Positions 43,274 through 53,350 of a stretch of DNA of 64,000 nt are shown in pieces (the stretch's first letter is position 1; every line of letters begins with the position of its first letter). The notes beneath the pieces were generated by a model, which was not told the DNA's origin, did not search any database, and saw only the letters and a program-made list of their open reading frames with translations. The position numbers were made by a program, and so were the translations under genes. Location: assembly GCA_022824495.1 (NCBI GenBank), contig JAJDZU010000009.1:124001-188000 (forward strand), written 5' to 3'. Source of the stretch: Chloroflexota bacterium. GTDB lineage: Bacteria > Chloroflexota > UBA11872.

Positions 43274-44479
43274 CTAACGCTTGGTACCCAGGTTCTGCGT
43301 GCCACAGGCGTACGAAATCTTGCAGGCTTCGGCCCGCTCAGCGGAATCGCGCAGGCGGCCGCCGACAGAGGTCATGCGCAGGAACATGCCGACCGGCGGC
43401 GACTCCAGCGCGACCGAGTTCTCCTTGGTGGACGTAATCGTCGAGCTGTTGGCTTCCCAGTCCTGTTGATAGACCACGGCGACAGCCTGATCGTCGGTCA
43501 GCATGGCGTAAATGCGGCTGAAGTCGGGCCGCACGGCCACCATCTGGGGGGTCTGGCCGACCCGGATGTGGGCCAGGGCCCGCAACTCGGCCGTGTCGAC
43601 GACCTGCACGAAGTTGTCGTCGGCATGGCCGGTGTAGGCGTAGCTGCCGTCATAAGTAAACGTGCCCAGGATGGGCTGCGTGCCCGTCTGGAAGCGCTTG
43701 ACGAGCTCGAGCGCCGAGGGCTCGTAGACGGCCACCGTGTGCTTGCCGGCCTCCTGGACCCAGATGGAGCCGTCGGGCGAAGTGGTGAGGCGGGTGGGAT
43801 TCCCGCCCTTCTTGGACTCCGCCGTCGCCAGAACGGACCCGCTGCTCGGGTCGAGGGCGACGACCCGGTCGCCTTCGCCGGTGGGATAGACGAAACGTTC
43901 AACCCCATCGGCGTCGATGCTCAGATCGGCGTCGGCCAGCACCCCGCCGTGCAGTGGAATGTCGCTGAACGTGTTGGTGACCTCATGGGTGGCGGTGTTG
44001 ACCGTAAGGACCTCCCCAGCGGCCATCTTGCTGACGAGCAGGGTGCCGTCCTGGCGAGCCTTGCCGAGGAATACGCCCTCCGCCTCGCTGCCCAGCGGGA
44101 TCCGGTTGCTGACGGTAAGCGTGTCCACATCCAGCGTGATCAGTTCCGCGGTGCCGCCGGCGGGGTTGAGCGTGCCGAGCCAAAGGTGGCGGCCGTCGAA
44201 GAAGTTGTTGTCGTCGTTCCAGGCCCAGGTCGTGAGGCCCTCGACGTCGCCGGTGCGGGCCACTTCCTCCGTGAGGATGTCAATGGCGGTGACGTGCGGC
44301 GATCTGTTACTGAAGACCAGGATCTCGCCGGCGTCACCTTGCGGAGCGGCTTCCGCGCCCGTGTCGCCCCTGGGCGCGCTTTCCGGGCCGCCCTCGCCGC
44401 AGGCGGCCGCCAGCACGGCTACCCCAAGGCCGCCCATGCCGGCCAGCAGTCGTCGTCGTGGGAACCGTTGGGTGGTCAT
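43274..44479 (-). CDS. Tat-exported beta-propeller lipoprotein, copy B
   Basis: 401 residues, same layout as copy A: FPRRRLLAGMGG signal, Cys27, YVTN-like propeller, tail ACKISYACGTQNLGTKR. The frame is open to 45184, but ATG 44479 matches copy A codon for codon at the N-terminus and has AAAGGA nine bases before; ATG 44485 would leave only three bases. First gene of the pair. Differences from copy A lie in the linker after Cys27 and in scattered surface positions; the C-terminal Cys spacing also differs. Confidence 0.88.
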   Translation of the reverse strand: MTTQRFPRRRLLAGMGGLGVAVLAAACGEGGPESAPRGDTGAEAAPQGDAGEILVFSNRSPHVTAIDILTEEVARTGDVEGLTTWAWNDDNNFFDGRHLWLGTLNPAGGTAELITLDVDTLTVSNRIPLGSEAEGVFLGKARQDGTLLVSKMAAGEVLTVNTATHEVTNTFSDIPLHGGVLADADLSIDADGVERFVYPTGEGDRVVALDPSSGSVLATAESKKGGNPTRLTTSPDGSIWVQEAGKHTVAVYEPSALELVKRFQTGTQPILGTFTYDGSYAYTGHADDNFVQVVDTAELRALAHIRVGQTPQMVAVRPDFSRIYAMLTDDQAVAVVYQQDWEANSSTITSTKENSVALESPPVGMFLRMTSVGGRLRDSAERAEACKISYACGTQNLGTKR

Positions 44480-44818
44480 CGTCATCAGTCCTTTCACGGC
44501 CGGGGCACTGCCGGTCCGAGGACATAACAGGGCGACACAACTTCCCGGCGCCAGCCCGAACACCCGGGTCGGCGGCATCGCGCGTCGCGCGCTGTTTTTC
44601 GTGCATGCATGCGCCTGAACCCACGCTGCCAATGTCGCGAATTCACAGCTTTCCGAAGTATAGCGCCGACCGCGATTCCAACGGAAACCGACCTGCGGCA
44701 TCTCCGAGGATTCAAGAATGCGGATCGCCGCGCGTGAAACTAGCCTTTGGGAGTCACGCAAGGCAGAATCCCCGCATCCGCGCGGCAATCGAGCCGCACC
44801 GACATAGGCAGCCGCGTA
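44480..44818. other. Intergenic region between divergent units
   Basis: 339 bases between the propeller lipoprotein (minus) and the first Gfo/Idh gene (plus). It must hold promoters for both. I see TATACT on the minus strand near 44661-44666 as a possible -10, and self-complementary stretches (GCGCGTCGCGCGC, GCATGCATGC) but no convincing full promoter or operator. No open frame that I can support. Confidence 0.5.
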
Positions 44819-45925
44819 ATGAGCGACAAACTGCGGGTTGCGGTGATTACCGAACCGACCGCCTGGCACCTGGGCGCCCTGATCGACGCGCTCCACAACG
44901 ACGAAGTCGGCGAGGTGGCGGTCGGCGACGTGACCGGCGGAACGTTCGACGAGGTCCGCGCCGGCGGCGCCGGCAAGGTGTCGGCGACATTCACCGACCT
45001 GGACCAGCTCTACCGGGACTTTGACCCGCAAGTCGCGCTCATCACGATGGAGCCGTGGCGCATGCCGCTGGTCATCACCCAGGCGCTGGAAGCCGGCGCC
45101 CACGTGTTTCACGAGAAGCCGGGATACGTGGACATCGATGACTACCGCGCGATCTACCGACTCGCCAAGAGCCGGGATCTCCACCTGGGCATCGCCTACA
45201 TCTCACGCGCCTATCCCATCGTGCAGGAAGCGCGGCGGCTGGTTGCCGAGGGCTTCCTGGGCGACCTCCTGTCGTTCCAGGCCTGGTTCGTGGCCGACCA
45301 GGAGCGCACGATTCAGAATCCCGCCGCCCGCCCCCAATATGACGTCGCCGCCGGCGGATGGTTCTTCTCGAAAGAACTGGGCGGCGGCGGACACCTCACC
45401 ATTCTGGGCTGCCATTACCTGGACTTGCTACGGCACATCGCGGGATCCGACTTCAAGTCGGTCAGCGCCTTCTGCCGCAACGTCGGCGGTGAGGCGATCA
45501 CCGTTGAGGACGCGGCGGTGGTCAACCTGGAATTCCAGAACGGCATGGTCGGCAACCTCAACTCCGGCTACTACACCAGCAGCGCCGAGTACGGCTCGTC
45601 GCGGCACAACGGCCTCATCTTGTGGGGTCGCGACGGCTGGCTGAAGTTCAACCCGAACGGCGAGTCCAACCAGGAGCCGATGCAGTGGGCCTCCTACAGC
45701 GGCGCCCAGGCCAGCGCGCCGCTCAAGTCCTGGACGTTCGACAAAGCCGGCGCGCTCAACAATCCGTACCGTGTCCTAACTGGCGACTTCTTCCGCGCCT
45801 GCCTCGGTGAAGGCCCGCCGCCAATCGAGCCGGAAGCGGGCATGTGGGTGAACGAAGTCACCACCGCCGCCTACGCGTCATCTGATTCAGGTCAGACGCT
45901 GTCGGTCTCCATTCCGGAGCTATAG
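44819..45925 (+). CDS. Gfo/Idh/MocA-family oxidoreductase (first of three)
   Basis: 368 residues. EKP near residue 101 (HEKPGYVD) gives the catalytic Lys; GGGGHLTILGCHYLDLLRH has the family G...H..D helix with His. A start at ATG 44819 is chosen over 44747, since the first strand (LRVAVITEPTAWH) begins here; the glycine loop is less canonical than usual (AVITEPTAWHLG), so cofactor binding may differ. Likely oxidises a sugar or cyclitol with NAD(P). First of a four-gene plus-strand unit. Confidence 0.9.
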   Translation: MSDKLRVAVITEPTAWHLGALIDALHNDEVGEVAVGDVTGGTFDEVRAGGAGKVSATFTDLDQLYRDFDPQVALITMEPWRMPLVITQALEAGAHVFHEKPGYVDIDDYRAIYRLAKSRDLHLGIAYISRAYPIVQEARRLVAEGFLGDLLSFQAWFVADQERTIQNPAARPQYDVAAGGWFFSKELGGGGHLTILGCHYLDLLRHIAGSDFKSVSAFCRNVGGEAITVEDAAVVNLEFQNGMVGNLNSGYYTSSAEYGSSRHNGLILWGRDGWLKFNPNGESNQEPMQWASYSGAQASAPLKSWTFDKAGALNNPYRVLTGDFFRACLGEGPPPIEPEAGMWVNEVTTAAYASSDSGQTLSVSIPEL

Positions 45926-45994
45926 ACCCAGGAGGAGAGTCCTCGTGAACACGATCACAACCCCATTTGCCAGCCCCGAGCCAGGCGGGCGGCC

Positions 45995-47026
45995 ATGAGC
46001 ACCCAACCGCTTCGAGTCATTTCGGTTGGCGTTGGCGGTCGGGCGCGACAGCACCTGAACGCCCAGATGGCGCTGCCTGACAGGTTCAAAGCCGTCGGGC
46101 TGGTAGACATCGTCCCCGAGGCATTCAACGAAGCGCTTGAGATCACCGGCCTGTCCCGATCCGCGTGCTTCACCACTCTGACCGAGGCCATGGCGGCCAC
46201 GCCATGTGACGCCGTCGGAGTCTTCACCCCGGGCCATCTCCATACGTCATTTATGGAAGAGGCCATCGCCGCCGGAAAGCACGTCATCGTCGAAAAGCCC
46301 TTCACGTGCAGCCTGGAGGAGGCCGAGCGCGTCGTCGCCGCCGCCGAGGCCAACGACGTGCGCGTAGTCGTCACCCAGAACGACCGGCTCTTCCACCCCT
46401 ATCCGCTGCTGCGCGAGATGATCGCCGACCAGCGCTACGGCGAACTGGGCGCCATCACGATGGTGCACCACAACGCCCGCGGGCGTCCCTTTGAGAATGG
46501 CGACCCGCCCATGCACCTGTGGCACCAGGCCTCGCACCAGGTCGACTCGTTGCTGTCACTGGTGCAGCGGCCGCCACGTTGCGTGTGGGGCGTCAACGCA
46601 ACTCCGGCCAACAGCAACTGGACGGCTGAGCCGCACGTCTGCGCCATCATCACCTTCGATGGCCCGGTGATCGTGAGCTACACCGCCACCTCGGATGCCC
46701 AGGCCTATGAGATGTACCTGCGCTTGGAATTCGCGGAAGCCGCCGTCACCATGCACGGATTCTCGATGAACTCCACGGACTTTCAGATGACCGTCACGCC
46801 GCGACAGCCCTTGGAGCGCTATCCACGCTCGGAAGTCTTTCCCATCGGAAGGGCCGAGCGCAGCGGCCGTTGGGCGGACATCGAACAGGACATCTGGAAC
46901 GGCTTCTGGTCGCACGTCACGGAGGGCCGGGACAACGCGTGCTCCGGACGCAATAACCTGGACACGATTGGAGTCTTGGACGCCATCATTCGCTCAAGCA
47001 CCGAGAAAATCGCCGTCGAACTGTAA
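45995..47026 (+). CDS. Gfo/Idh/MocA-family oxidoreductase (second of three)
   Basis: 343 residues: Rossmann loop GVGGRARQH near 12-20, EKPFT near 99-103, then QASHQVD helix with the conserved His. Probably a sugar dehydrogenase. 69 bases after the first and 33 before the third gene. ATG 45995 begins the first strand; no better start. Sequence similarity to its neighbours is only family-level, so the three probably act on different steps. Confidence 0.92.
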   Translation: MSTQPLRVISVGVGGRARQHLNAQMALPDRFKAVGLVDIVPEAFNEALEITGLSRSACFTTLTEAMAATPCDAVGVFTPGHLHTSFMEEAIAAGKHVIVEKPFTCSLEEAERVVAAAEANDVRVVVTQNDRLFHPYPLLREMIADQRYGELGAITMVHHNARGRPFENGDPPMHLWHQASHQVDSLLSLVQRPPRCVWGVNATPANSNWTAEPHVCAIITFDGPVIVSYTATSDAQAYEMYLRLEFAEAAVTMHGFSMNSTDFQMTVTPRQPLERYPRSEVFPIGRAERSGRWADIEQDIWNGFWSHVTEGRDNACSGRNNLDTIGVLDAIIRSSTEKIAVEL

Positions 47027-47059
47027 GGCGAAGCCAGCGGCACTCATAGGGAGGGTCCG

Positions 47060-48127
47060 ATGGGCAGCACTCTGAGAGCCGGCGTCGTGGGGCTGACGGG
47101 AATCGGCGCCCGCGCACCGATTCCGGCCGCCAAACGCGGCTGGGGCATCACCATGCCGCATTCGCACGCCTCGGCCTATCACTTCGTCGAGGACACGGAA
47201 CTCGTCGCCGTCTGCGACCTGCGGCAGGAAGCGATCGACGAATTCGACGCCAACTGGCGCTCCCATGTCTCGGAAGTCAATTCCTACACCGACTACCGCC
47301 AAATGCTGGACCGGGAAAACCTGGACCTCATCAGCGTGGTCACCAGCGACCACGTCCACGCACAGATAGTGATCGACGCGGCCGAAGCCGGGATCAAGGG
47401 CGTCGTCTGCGAAAAGCCCATTGCCACCACGCTGGCCGATGCCGACCGCATCATTGACGCCGTGGAACGGGCCGGCATCCCGATGCTGGTGGATCACACC
47501 TATCGCTGGTGGTTTCCGTGGGCTGATGTCGGCAAGTTGATCGACGACGGCGCCATCGGCGACGTGGTTCGGATCATGTGCAACCAGGGCGGTCCCCGAG
47601 CCATGCTGTTTCGCAACGGCACCCACGTTTGCGACACGACCAACTGGTTTTCCACCGGCAATCCGACCGCCGTCTACGCCGTGGCCGAGAAGGGCTTCGA
47701 GGACTACGGCCCGCGCTACGCCAGCGATGGCGGTCACGACCCGGACACCGATCCCGCACTCAGCATCATGATCGAGTACGACAACGACGTGCGCGCCTTC
47801 TGGAACGCCTGCAAGACCATGCCGGGTCGCTACATCGGCCCCTTCGACATTTGGGGCACCGAAGGCCGAATCCACCTCACGAACGACTACGCCGTGCTCT
47901 ACGACGACCCCGACGAGGGCTTGCGCGGCCGCGCCATCACGCCCACCCACTACACCCAGGGCCACATCGCCGGGCTGGTCACGGAGCTGGTCGGGTTGAT
48001 CCGCGATGGCGGCGAGCCCAGTTGCGACGGTCGGCAGGCGCGCCAGGCCCTGGAGGTCCTCCTGGCCGCCCTTCAATCGCAGGCTGGTGGGAACGTGCGC
48101 GTGCAACTGCCGATTACGGACGCTTGA
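47060..48127 (+). CDS. Gfo/Idh/MocA-family oxidoreductase (third of three)
   Basis: 355 residues: loop GLTGIGARAPIP near 10-21, EKPIATT near 118-124, active-site region HTYRWWFPW and NGTHVCDTTNWF. Ribosome site AGGGAGG fits ATG 47060. Likely a sugar or cyclitol dehydrogenase with an intact catalytic Lys. Followed by the flavin amine oxidase after 46 bases. Confidence 0.92.
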   Translation: MGSTLRAGVVGLTGIGARAPIPAAKRGWGITMPHSHASAYHFVEDTELVAVCDLRQEAIDEFDANWRSHVSEVNSYTDYRQMLDRENLDLISVVTSDHVHAQIVIDAAEAGIKGVVCEKPIATTLADADRIIDAVERAGIPMLVDHTYRWWFPWADVGKLIDDGAIGDVVRIMCNQGGPRAMLFRNGTHVCDTTNWFSTGNPTAVYAVAEKGFEDYGPRYASDGGHDPDTDPALSIMIEYDNDVRAFWNACKTMPGRYIGPFDIWGTEGRIHLTNDYAVLYDDPDEGLRGRAITPTHYTQGHIAGLVTELVGLIRDGGEPSCDGRQARQALEVLLAALQSQAGGNVRVQLPITDA

Positions 48128-48173
48128 CTGAGCGGGGCCGCGTAGCATTGCGGAGGTATGTCCCCTCCGCGGG

Positions 48174-49328
48174 ATGGTCGTGGACGTGTACGACGTAGTC
48201 GTCGTCGGCGCGGGCGTCATGGGCAGCGCCACCGCCTACTGGCTCAGTCGGGCCGGCAAGCGCGTGGCCCTGCTCGAACAGTTCAGCCCGGCCCACGTGC
48301 GCGCATCGTCCGCCGATGAGTCCCGCACCATCAGGTACCAGTACCGCGGCCAGGCGGCCTATACCCGAATGGTCGCCGGGGCCGTGAAACTCTGGAAGGA
48401 GTTCGACCGCCGATCAGGCACTGACTTCTACCGCGAGACCGGGACGATCACTTTGCAGACCCGGCCGGACTTCGAACCGCTGCTCGATGGCTACCAGGGT
48501 CTGTGCGACCTGGGCTACGAGCCGCGTTGGCTGGACGCCCAGGACGTTCGCCGGGAGTTTCCGCAGTTCGCCAACGTCGACTCCGGCTACATCATGGAAG
48601 GCGTCGGCGGGTATATAGCCGCTGGACCGGCGACTCGCGCGCTGGCCGAGGCCGCCGCCGAGCAGGGCGCCGACGTATTCACGGACGCTGAAGTCGTCGA
48701 GCTACGCGAGTCCGGCGGGCGCGTCACCTCCGTGACCACGCGCGACGGACGCACATTCGAAGGCGGAGTATTCGTAGCCACGGCCGGTCCCTGGACCGCA
48801 CGCCTGCTCCCGGATCTTCCAGTCCGCGTGCAACCGACCGCCGCTCGACTGCACTACCTGAGGCCCGAGAATCCGGCCGCGTACGAGTCCCCGCGCCTCA
48901 CGCCGTTCTCGGTCATGGATACGCAGTTCTACGGCATTCCCGTGCACTGGCGCGGCTGCGTCAAGGTCGCCGACGACATGATCGGCGAGCCGTTTGACCC
49001 GGACCGCGACCGCGAGCACGAGGACCCCGGCGCGCTCGCCAAGCTACGTGACTTCCTGGGCCGTCACATGCCCGGTCTGCGCGACGCCGAAGTCGTCTAC
49101 AGCAAGACCTGCACCTATTCCATGACCCCGGACTCGGACTTCATCATCGACCGCGTGCCGAACCTCGACAACGCGCTGGTGGCGGCCGGATTCTCGGGGC
49201 ACGGCTTCAAATTCGGCATCCTGATCGGCCAGATCATGGCCGACCTGGCAACCTGCGGCAGAACCGGTTGGGACCTGAGCCGGTTCCGGCTGGACCGCGA
49301 AGCTTCAGCGGTCAGCCAGCACTGGTAG
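48174..49328 (+). CDS. Sarcosine oxidase/N-methyltryptophan oxidase-like flavoprotein
   Basis: 384 residues of the DAO/MSOX family. FAD loop VVGAGVMGSA near 10-19, the covalent-flavin cysteine C313 in KTCTYSMTPD, and GFSGHGFKF near 339-347 match monomeric sarcosine oxidase and MTOX, which oxidise secondary amines (N-methylamino acids) with oxygen. Last gene of the plus-strand unit, convergent with the M19 gene. In this setting the substrate could be an N-alkyl amino sugar conjugate or a methylated amine. Confidence 0.93.
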   Translation: MVVDVYDVVVVGAGVMGSATAYWLSRAGKRVALLEQFSPAHVRASSADESRTIRYQYRGQAAYTRMVAGAVKLWKEFDRRSGTDFYRETGTITLQTRPDFEPLLDGYQGLCDLGYEPRWLDAQDVRREFPQFANVDSGYIMEGVGGYIAAGPATRALAEAAAEQGADVFTDAEVVELRESGGRVTSVTTRDGRTFEGGVFVATAGPWTARLLPDLPVRVQPTAARLHYLRPENPAAYESPRLTPFSVMDTQFYGIPVHWRGCVKVADDMIGEPFDPDRDREHEDPGALAKLRDFLGRHMPGLRDAEVVYSKTCTYSMTPDSDFIIDRVPNLDNALVAAGFSGHGFKFGILIGQIMADLATCGRTGWDLSRFRLDREASAVSQHW

Positions 49329-49347
49329 GGCGGCTACAAGCCGGGTA

Positions 49348-50367
49348 TCAGTCTCGCCAGACCTCTCCAAACAGCCGCAGCCAGTTCCCGCCGAGGATCT
49401 TGCGAGCGTCGACTTCGCTATAGCCCCGCCGCAGCAGTCCCTCCGCCACGTTCACGAACTCCAGCGGCCCGGCAAACCCGTGCAAGTGCCGATAGGGCTG
49501 CGGAACGTCGCCGGACTTTAGATACGGCTCGTGGCCGTGCGACGACCCGATCCAGGCAAACCACTCGCGGCTCTGCCCCATGCAGAAGTCGGTGCCAACA
49601 GCCACCTGGTCCGGCCCCACCATGTCCACCAGGTAATCAACCGCGTCCAGGTAGTCGTCAAGCGTCGAGTCGTAGGCGTGCCGGTGGTGGTTGGGAAACG
49701 CGTTGGCGCCCACGACTCCGCCCTTGGCGGTCAGCGCGCGAATCGCCTCATCGGTCTTGTTCCTGGGGTAGTCCGTCTGCGAACGCGCGTTGGCGTGCGT
49801 AAAGACCACCGGCTGCTCCGAGTGCTCGATGGTGTCCAGCACCGTGCGGTCACCCACGTGCGAGAGGTCGATCAGGATGCCCAGCTTGTTCATCTCGCGG
49901 ATCGCGGCCAGGCCGATCACGCTCACGCCGTCGTCCGTCCGCTCCCAGCAGCCGTTTCCGAACAGGTTTCGCTCGTTGTACGTGAGCTGCACGATCCGCA
50001 CGCCCAGGGCGTGAAAGAGCCGGAATCGCCGAACGTCGTTCTCCACCGGCGTCGCGTTCTGCCAGCCCAGGATGATGCCGGTCCGCCCCTCGGCCTTGGC
50101 GGCGTGGATGTCGGCCACCGTGTGCACCGGCCGAATGTACGCGTTGAACTCCTCGAACCAGTGCAGCCACGTCGTCAGGTTGTCCAGGGTCTGCTGAAAG
50201 TTGTGCCAGATGGCGGAGGTGGCGTTGCAGGCGGTGACGCCGCCGTCGCGCAGTTCGCGAAAAATCTGCTCGGCGCCCCAGTTGCTGGTATCCAGACCGT
50301 CGATCACCACGGCCGAATCAAACAGGCGTCGAGCCGTCGCGCTGGGAACCCACTGCTCAGTTGCCAT
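49348..50367 (-). CDS. M19 (renal dipeptidase-like) protein with degenerate metal site
   Basis: 339 residues. TIM-barrel M19 fold with H170 (DLSHVG), H191 (THANAR) and D260 (GTDFCMG) kept. The first metal motif D-G-H-x-D reads DGLDT (residues 23-27), so its His is missing, and the bridging Glu of GVEGG is replaced in GWQN (101-104). Thus at most one metal site remains. GGAGGCGGCT before ATG 50367 fixes the start; the long frame to 50499 is not used. Could cleave or bind a peptide-like or lactam-like compound, or act in a different reaction. Confidence 0.88.
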   Translation of the reverse strand: MATEQWVPSATARRLFDSAVVIDGLDTSNWGAEQIFRELRDGGVTACNATSAIWHNFQQTLDNLTTWLHWFEEFNAYIRPVHTVADIHAAKAEGRTGIILGWQNATPVENDVRRFRLFHALGVRIVQLTYNERNLFGNGCWERTDDGVSVIGLAAIREMNKLGILIDLSHVGDRTVLDTIEHSEQPVVFTHANARSQTDYPRNKTDEAIRALTAKGGVVGANAFPNHHRHAYDSTLDDYLDAVDYLVDMVGPDQVAVGTDFCMGQSREWFAWIGSSHGHEPYLKSGDVPQPYRHLHGFAGPLEFVNVAEGLLRRGYSEVDARKILGGNWLRLFGEVWRD

Positions 50368-50751
50368 AGCCGCCTCCGCTGGGCTGACCCCAACACTGCA
50401 CCTTGCGCCCGCGAGCATAACCGGCGGCGGAGCCGTCATCGGCGCGGCCGGCTTGGTCGGGGAAGCGCCCAGGCCCTTCCCAGTGCAATTCCTGCACAAG
50501 TTGCGGGCTGCCTACCGAATCGGTCGCTCAAACGCCGGGCCGCTCGTGGTCATGCCGGCCACACTTGCGTTCGGAATGAGAAAAAACTTGATAGATAGAC
50601 ACTCAGATGATATAAAGGCTCTGCACGAAGGGGTTCGGTCGGGCGAATTGATGGCGCGACTTGCGATCGAGCAGCCGCACGCATTCGAATCACGACGGCA
50701 ACCCCAAGGTGCTGATTCCCGTTGCATCGGCGGACGAGGAGGTTCGCGGAT
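50368..50751. other. Intergenic region with clpB promoter
   Basis: 384 bases between the M19 gene (minus) and clpB (plus). The right half holds the clpB promoter described below and an ORF-free leader of about 130 bases. No CIRCE inverted repeat is seen. The left half has nothing that I can interpret. Confidence 0.6.
50588..50616 (+). promoter_or_regulatory. Extended -10 promoter of clpB
   Basis: TTGATA at 50588-50593, 17-base spacer, TATAAA at 50611-50616, with TG one base before the -10 (TGATATAAA). This is the best promoter in the window; transcription would start near 50623, about 130 bases before the clpB start. The surroundings are unusually AT-rich for this genome. Confidence 0.75.
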
Positions 50752-53346
50752 ATGGCGTTTGACATAAATCGATTCACCGAGCGATCCCAACAGGCCATCA
50801 GCCAGGCCGCGAGCCTGGCGACCGAACACGGGCACGCCCAAATCCGGCCCGAGCACGTGCTGGCCGCGCTGCTGGCCGATACCGAAGGCATCGCCGTAAC
50901 AGCGCTTGAGCGTTCGGGAGCGTCCCCGCGGGACCTGAGTTCAAAGACCGAGGCCGCGTTGCTGCGGATTCCGCGGGTTAGCGGCGACGCAGCCTCGCCA
51001 CAGTTGGCGCCGGCCGCGCGAGAAGTCCTGGTCCGCAGCTACGACGAACTAACGTCGTTCGGGGACGAGTACGTCTCCACCGAGCACCTGTTGCTGGCGC
51101 TGCTCCAGCATGGTGACGATGCGTCTCGCCTGCTGCGGGACGCCGGGGTCACTCGCGAGTCCCTCCTCGCGGCGCTGCGCGAGGTGCGCGGCGCGCAGCG
51201 CGTAACCTCACAGTCACCGGAATCTTCGTTCGACGCGCTGGGCAAGTACGCCGTCGATCTCACCGACCTGGCCGACCGCGGCAAGCTGGACCCGGTCATC
51301 GGGCGCGACGAGGAAATCCGGCGCGTCATCCAGATCCTCAGCCGCCGCACCAAGAACAACCCCGTCCTGCTCGGCGAACCCGGCGTCGGCAAAACGGCCA
51401 TCGCGGAAGGCCTCGCCCAGCGAATTGTGCGGGGTGATGTTCCCGAGGGGCTGAAGAACAAGCGCGTGCTGGCACTGGACTTTGGGGCCATGCTGGCTGG
51501 CGCGAAATACCGTGGCGAGTTCGAGGAGCGTCTGAAGGCGGTCCTCCAGGAGATCACGGCCACCGAGGGTGAGATTGTGCCCTTCATCGACGAACTGCAC
51601 ACCGTTGTCGGCGCCGGCGCGGCCGAAGGCGCCATGGACGCGGCCAACATGCTCAAGCCCATGCTGGCGCGCGGCGAATTGCACGCGGTCGGCGCCACCA
51701 CGCTCAACGAATACCGAAAGCACGTGGAATCCGACGCCGCCCTCGAACGGCGCTTCCAACCGGTCATGGTCGAAGAGCCGTCCGTCGAGGACACCGTCTC
51801 GATCCTGCGCGGCCTCCGTGACCGATACGAAACCCACCACCAGGTCCGGATTCGTGACAGCGCCCTCATTGCGGCCGCGACCCTGGCGCATCGCTACATC
51901 TCCGACCGGCAGTTGCCCGACAAGGCCATCGATGCCGTCGACGAGGCCGCCAGCCGGCTGCGCATGGAGCTCACCTCGGCGCCGGAGGAACTCGACGAAC
52001 TCAACCGCAAGGTCGTGCAACTCGAGATCGAGCGCGAGGGCCTGCGTAAGGAAGAGGACGACGCTTCCCACGAGCGTCTGGCCGCGCTGGAATCGGAACT
52101 GGCAACCCTGCAAGAAGACCAGCGGTCCTTGCAGGCCCGCTGGGACCGCGAACTGGCCGCCGCTGACGGTATCGCCGATCTGAAGCGCCGCCTGGACGAA
52201 CTGCAAACCGAGCTCGAGCGGGCCACCCGCGAGATGGATCTCGAGACCGCGGCGAGAATCCGCTACGGCGAACTGCGCGAGGCCCGGCAGGCACTGTCTG
52301 AGGCCGAGTCCACCATTGCGAGCGGCAAGCGGCTCGTCCGGCAGGACGTCGACGAAGAAGACATCGCCGACGTCGTCGCCTTGTGGACCGGCATTCCGGT
52401 CAACAAGCTGCTGGAAGGCGACGTGCGCAAGCTGCTGCAACTCGAAGAGCGATTGCATGCGCGTGTGGTGGGCCAGGACGATGCCGTCCACGCGGTTTCC
52501 ACGGCGATACGCCGCGCCAGGGCCGGCTTGCAGGACCCGAACCGGCCGCTGGGTTCACTGCTGTTCCTTGGACCCACCGGCGTCGGCAAGACCGAACTGG
52601 CCCGCGCGCTCGCGGAGCAACTGTTCGACGACGAACAGGCGCTGATCCGCCTGGACATGAGCGAATACCTGGAGCGTCACACTGTCAGTCGCATGATCGG
52701 CGCACCGCCTGGCTACGTGGGCTACGACGAGGCCGGACAGCTCACCGAAGCGGTGCGTCGCCACCCCTACAGCGTTGTGCTGTTCGATGAGGTCGAGAAG
52801 GCGCACCCCGATGTGCTGAACGCCTTGCTGCAAATCCTGGACGACGGACGCCTGACCGATGGCCATGGTCGCCTGGTCGACTTTCGCAACGTGGTGGTCA
52901 TCCTGACCAGCAACATCGGCAGCGCCGCCATCATGGATGCCCTCGCCGTCCGGCCCGAAGACGCCGGCGCCCAGGCCCTGGCCGCCGCCCGCGCGCACTT
53001 CCGGCCCGAGCTGTTGAACCGGCTGGACGACCTCGTGGTCTTTCAGCCGCTCACCCGCGAGCAGCTACGGGAAATCGTGGGTCTGCGCGTCGCGGACGTG
53101 AACCGGCGCCTGGCCGATCGGGGAATTGAACTGTCGCTGTCGCCGGCGGCGCTGGACCTGCTGGCCGAGCAGGGCTACGACCCCTCCTACGGGGCCCGTC
53201 CCCTCCGCCGGGCAATCCAGCGCACCCTCCTGGATGCCCTGTCTGACCGCCTTCTGGAAGGCGACATCACCGACGGCGATCGAGTTGCGGTGGACGTCAA
53301 GGACGGCTGCCTGAGCTTCGGAGGCGTTGGGCGGTTGGCGGCGTAG
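50752..53346 (+). CDS. clpB: ClpB disaggregase chaperone
   Basis: 864 residues. N-domain with two Clp-N repeats to about 150; first AAA domain with Walker A GEPGVGKT (208-215) and Walker B FIDE (278-281); coiled-coil middle domain of about 115 residues (410-525); second AAA domain with GPTGVGKT (607-614) and FDEVEKAH. The long middle domain and the absence of the ClpP-binding loop favour ClpB over ClpC/ClpA. It rescues aggregated proteins with DnaK. ATG 50752 follows AGGAGG; upstream ATG 50722 is not used. Promoter at 50588; hairpin after the stop. Confidence 0.96.
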   Translation: MAFDINRFTERSQQAISQAASLATEHGHAQIRPEHVLAALLADTEGIAVTALERSGASPRDLSSKTEAALLRIPRVSGDAASPQLAPAAREVLVRSYDELTSFGDEYVSTEHLLLALLQHGDDASRLLRDAGVTRESLLAALREVRGAQRVTSQSPESSFDALGKYAVDLTDLADRGKLDPVIGRDEEIRRVIQILSRRTKNNPVLLGEPGVGKTAIAEGLAQRIVRGDVPEGLKNKRVLALDFGAMLAGAKYRGEFEERLKAVLQEITATEGEIVPFIDELHTVVGAGAAEGAMDAANMLKPMLARGELHAVGATTLNEYRKHVESDAALERRFQPVMVEEPSVEDTVSILRGLRDRYETHHQVRIRDSALIAAATLAHRYISDRQLPDKAIDAVDEAASRLRMELTSAPEELDELNRKVVQLEIEREGLRKEEDDASHERLAALESELATLQEDQRSLQARWDRELAAADGIADLKRRLDELQTELERATREMDLETAARIRYGELREARQALSEAESTIASGKRLVRQDVDEEDIADVVALWTGIPVNKLLEGDVRKLLQLEERLHARVVGQDDAVHAVSTAIRRARAGLQDPNRPLGSLLFLGPTGVGKTELARALAEQLFDDEQALIRLDMSEYLERHTVSRMIGAPPGYVGYDEAGQLTEAVRRHPYSVVLFDEVEKAHPDVLNALLQILDDGRLTDGHGRLVDFRNVVVILTSNIGSAAIMDALAVRPEDAGAQALAAARAHFRPELLNRLDDLVVFQPLTREQLREIVGLRVADVNRRLADRGIELSLSPAALDLLAEQGYDPSYGARPLRRAIQRTLLDALSDRLLEGDITDGDRVAVDVKDGCLSFGGVGRLAA

Positions 53347-53350
53347 GCGC

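Larger units (their letters stand above)
42002..44485 (-). repeat. Tandem gene duplication (period about 1.27 kb)
   Basis: The two propeller lipoprotein genes are head-to-tail copies. Start-to-start distance is 1272 bases, and similarity extends into the ribosome-site region (GTCCTTTCAC on the plus strand before each start) and past the stop codons, indicating duplication of gene plus leader. The rest of the intergenic sequence has diverged. Confidence 0.85.

Noticed and set aside
43532-44527. Open frames opposite the two propeller lipoproteins, similar to each other
   Set aside because: They resemble each other only because the genes below them are duplicates.
50540-50720. CIRCE-type heat-shock inverted repeat before clpB
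   Set aside because: I looked for a TTAGCACTC/GAGTGCTAA pair and found none; only a sigma-70-like extended -10 promoter is supported.
51214-52491. 425-codon minus-strand frame inside clpB
   Set aside because: Antisense shadow; ClpB has every expected motif across the region.
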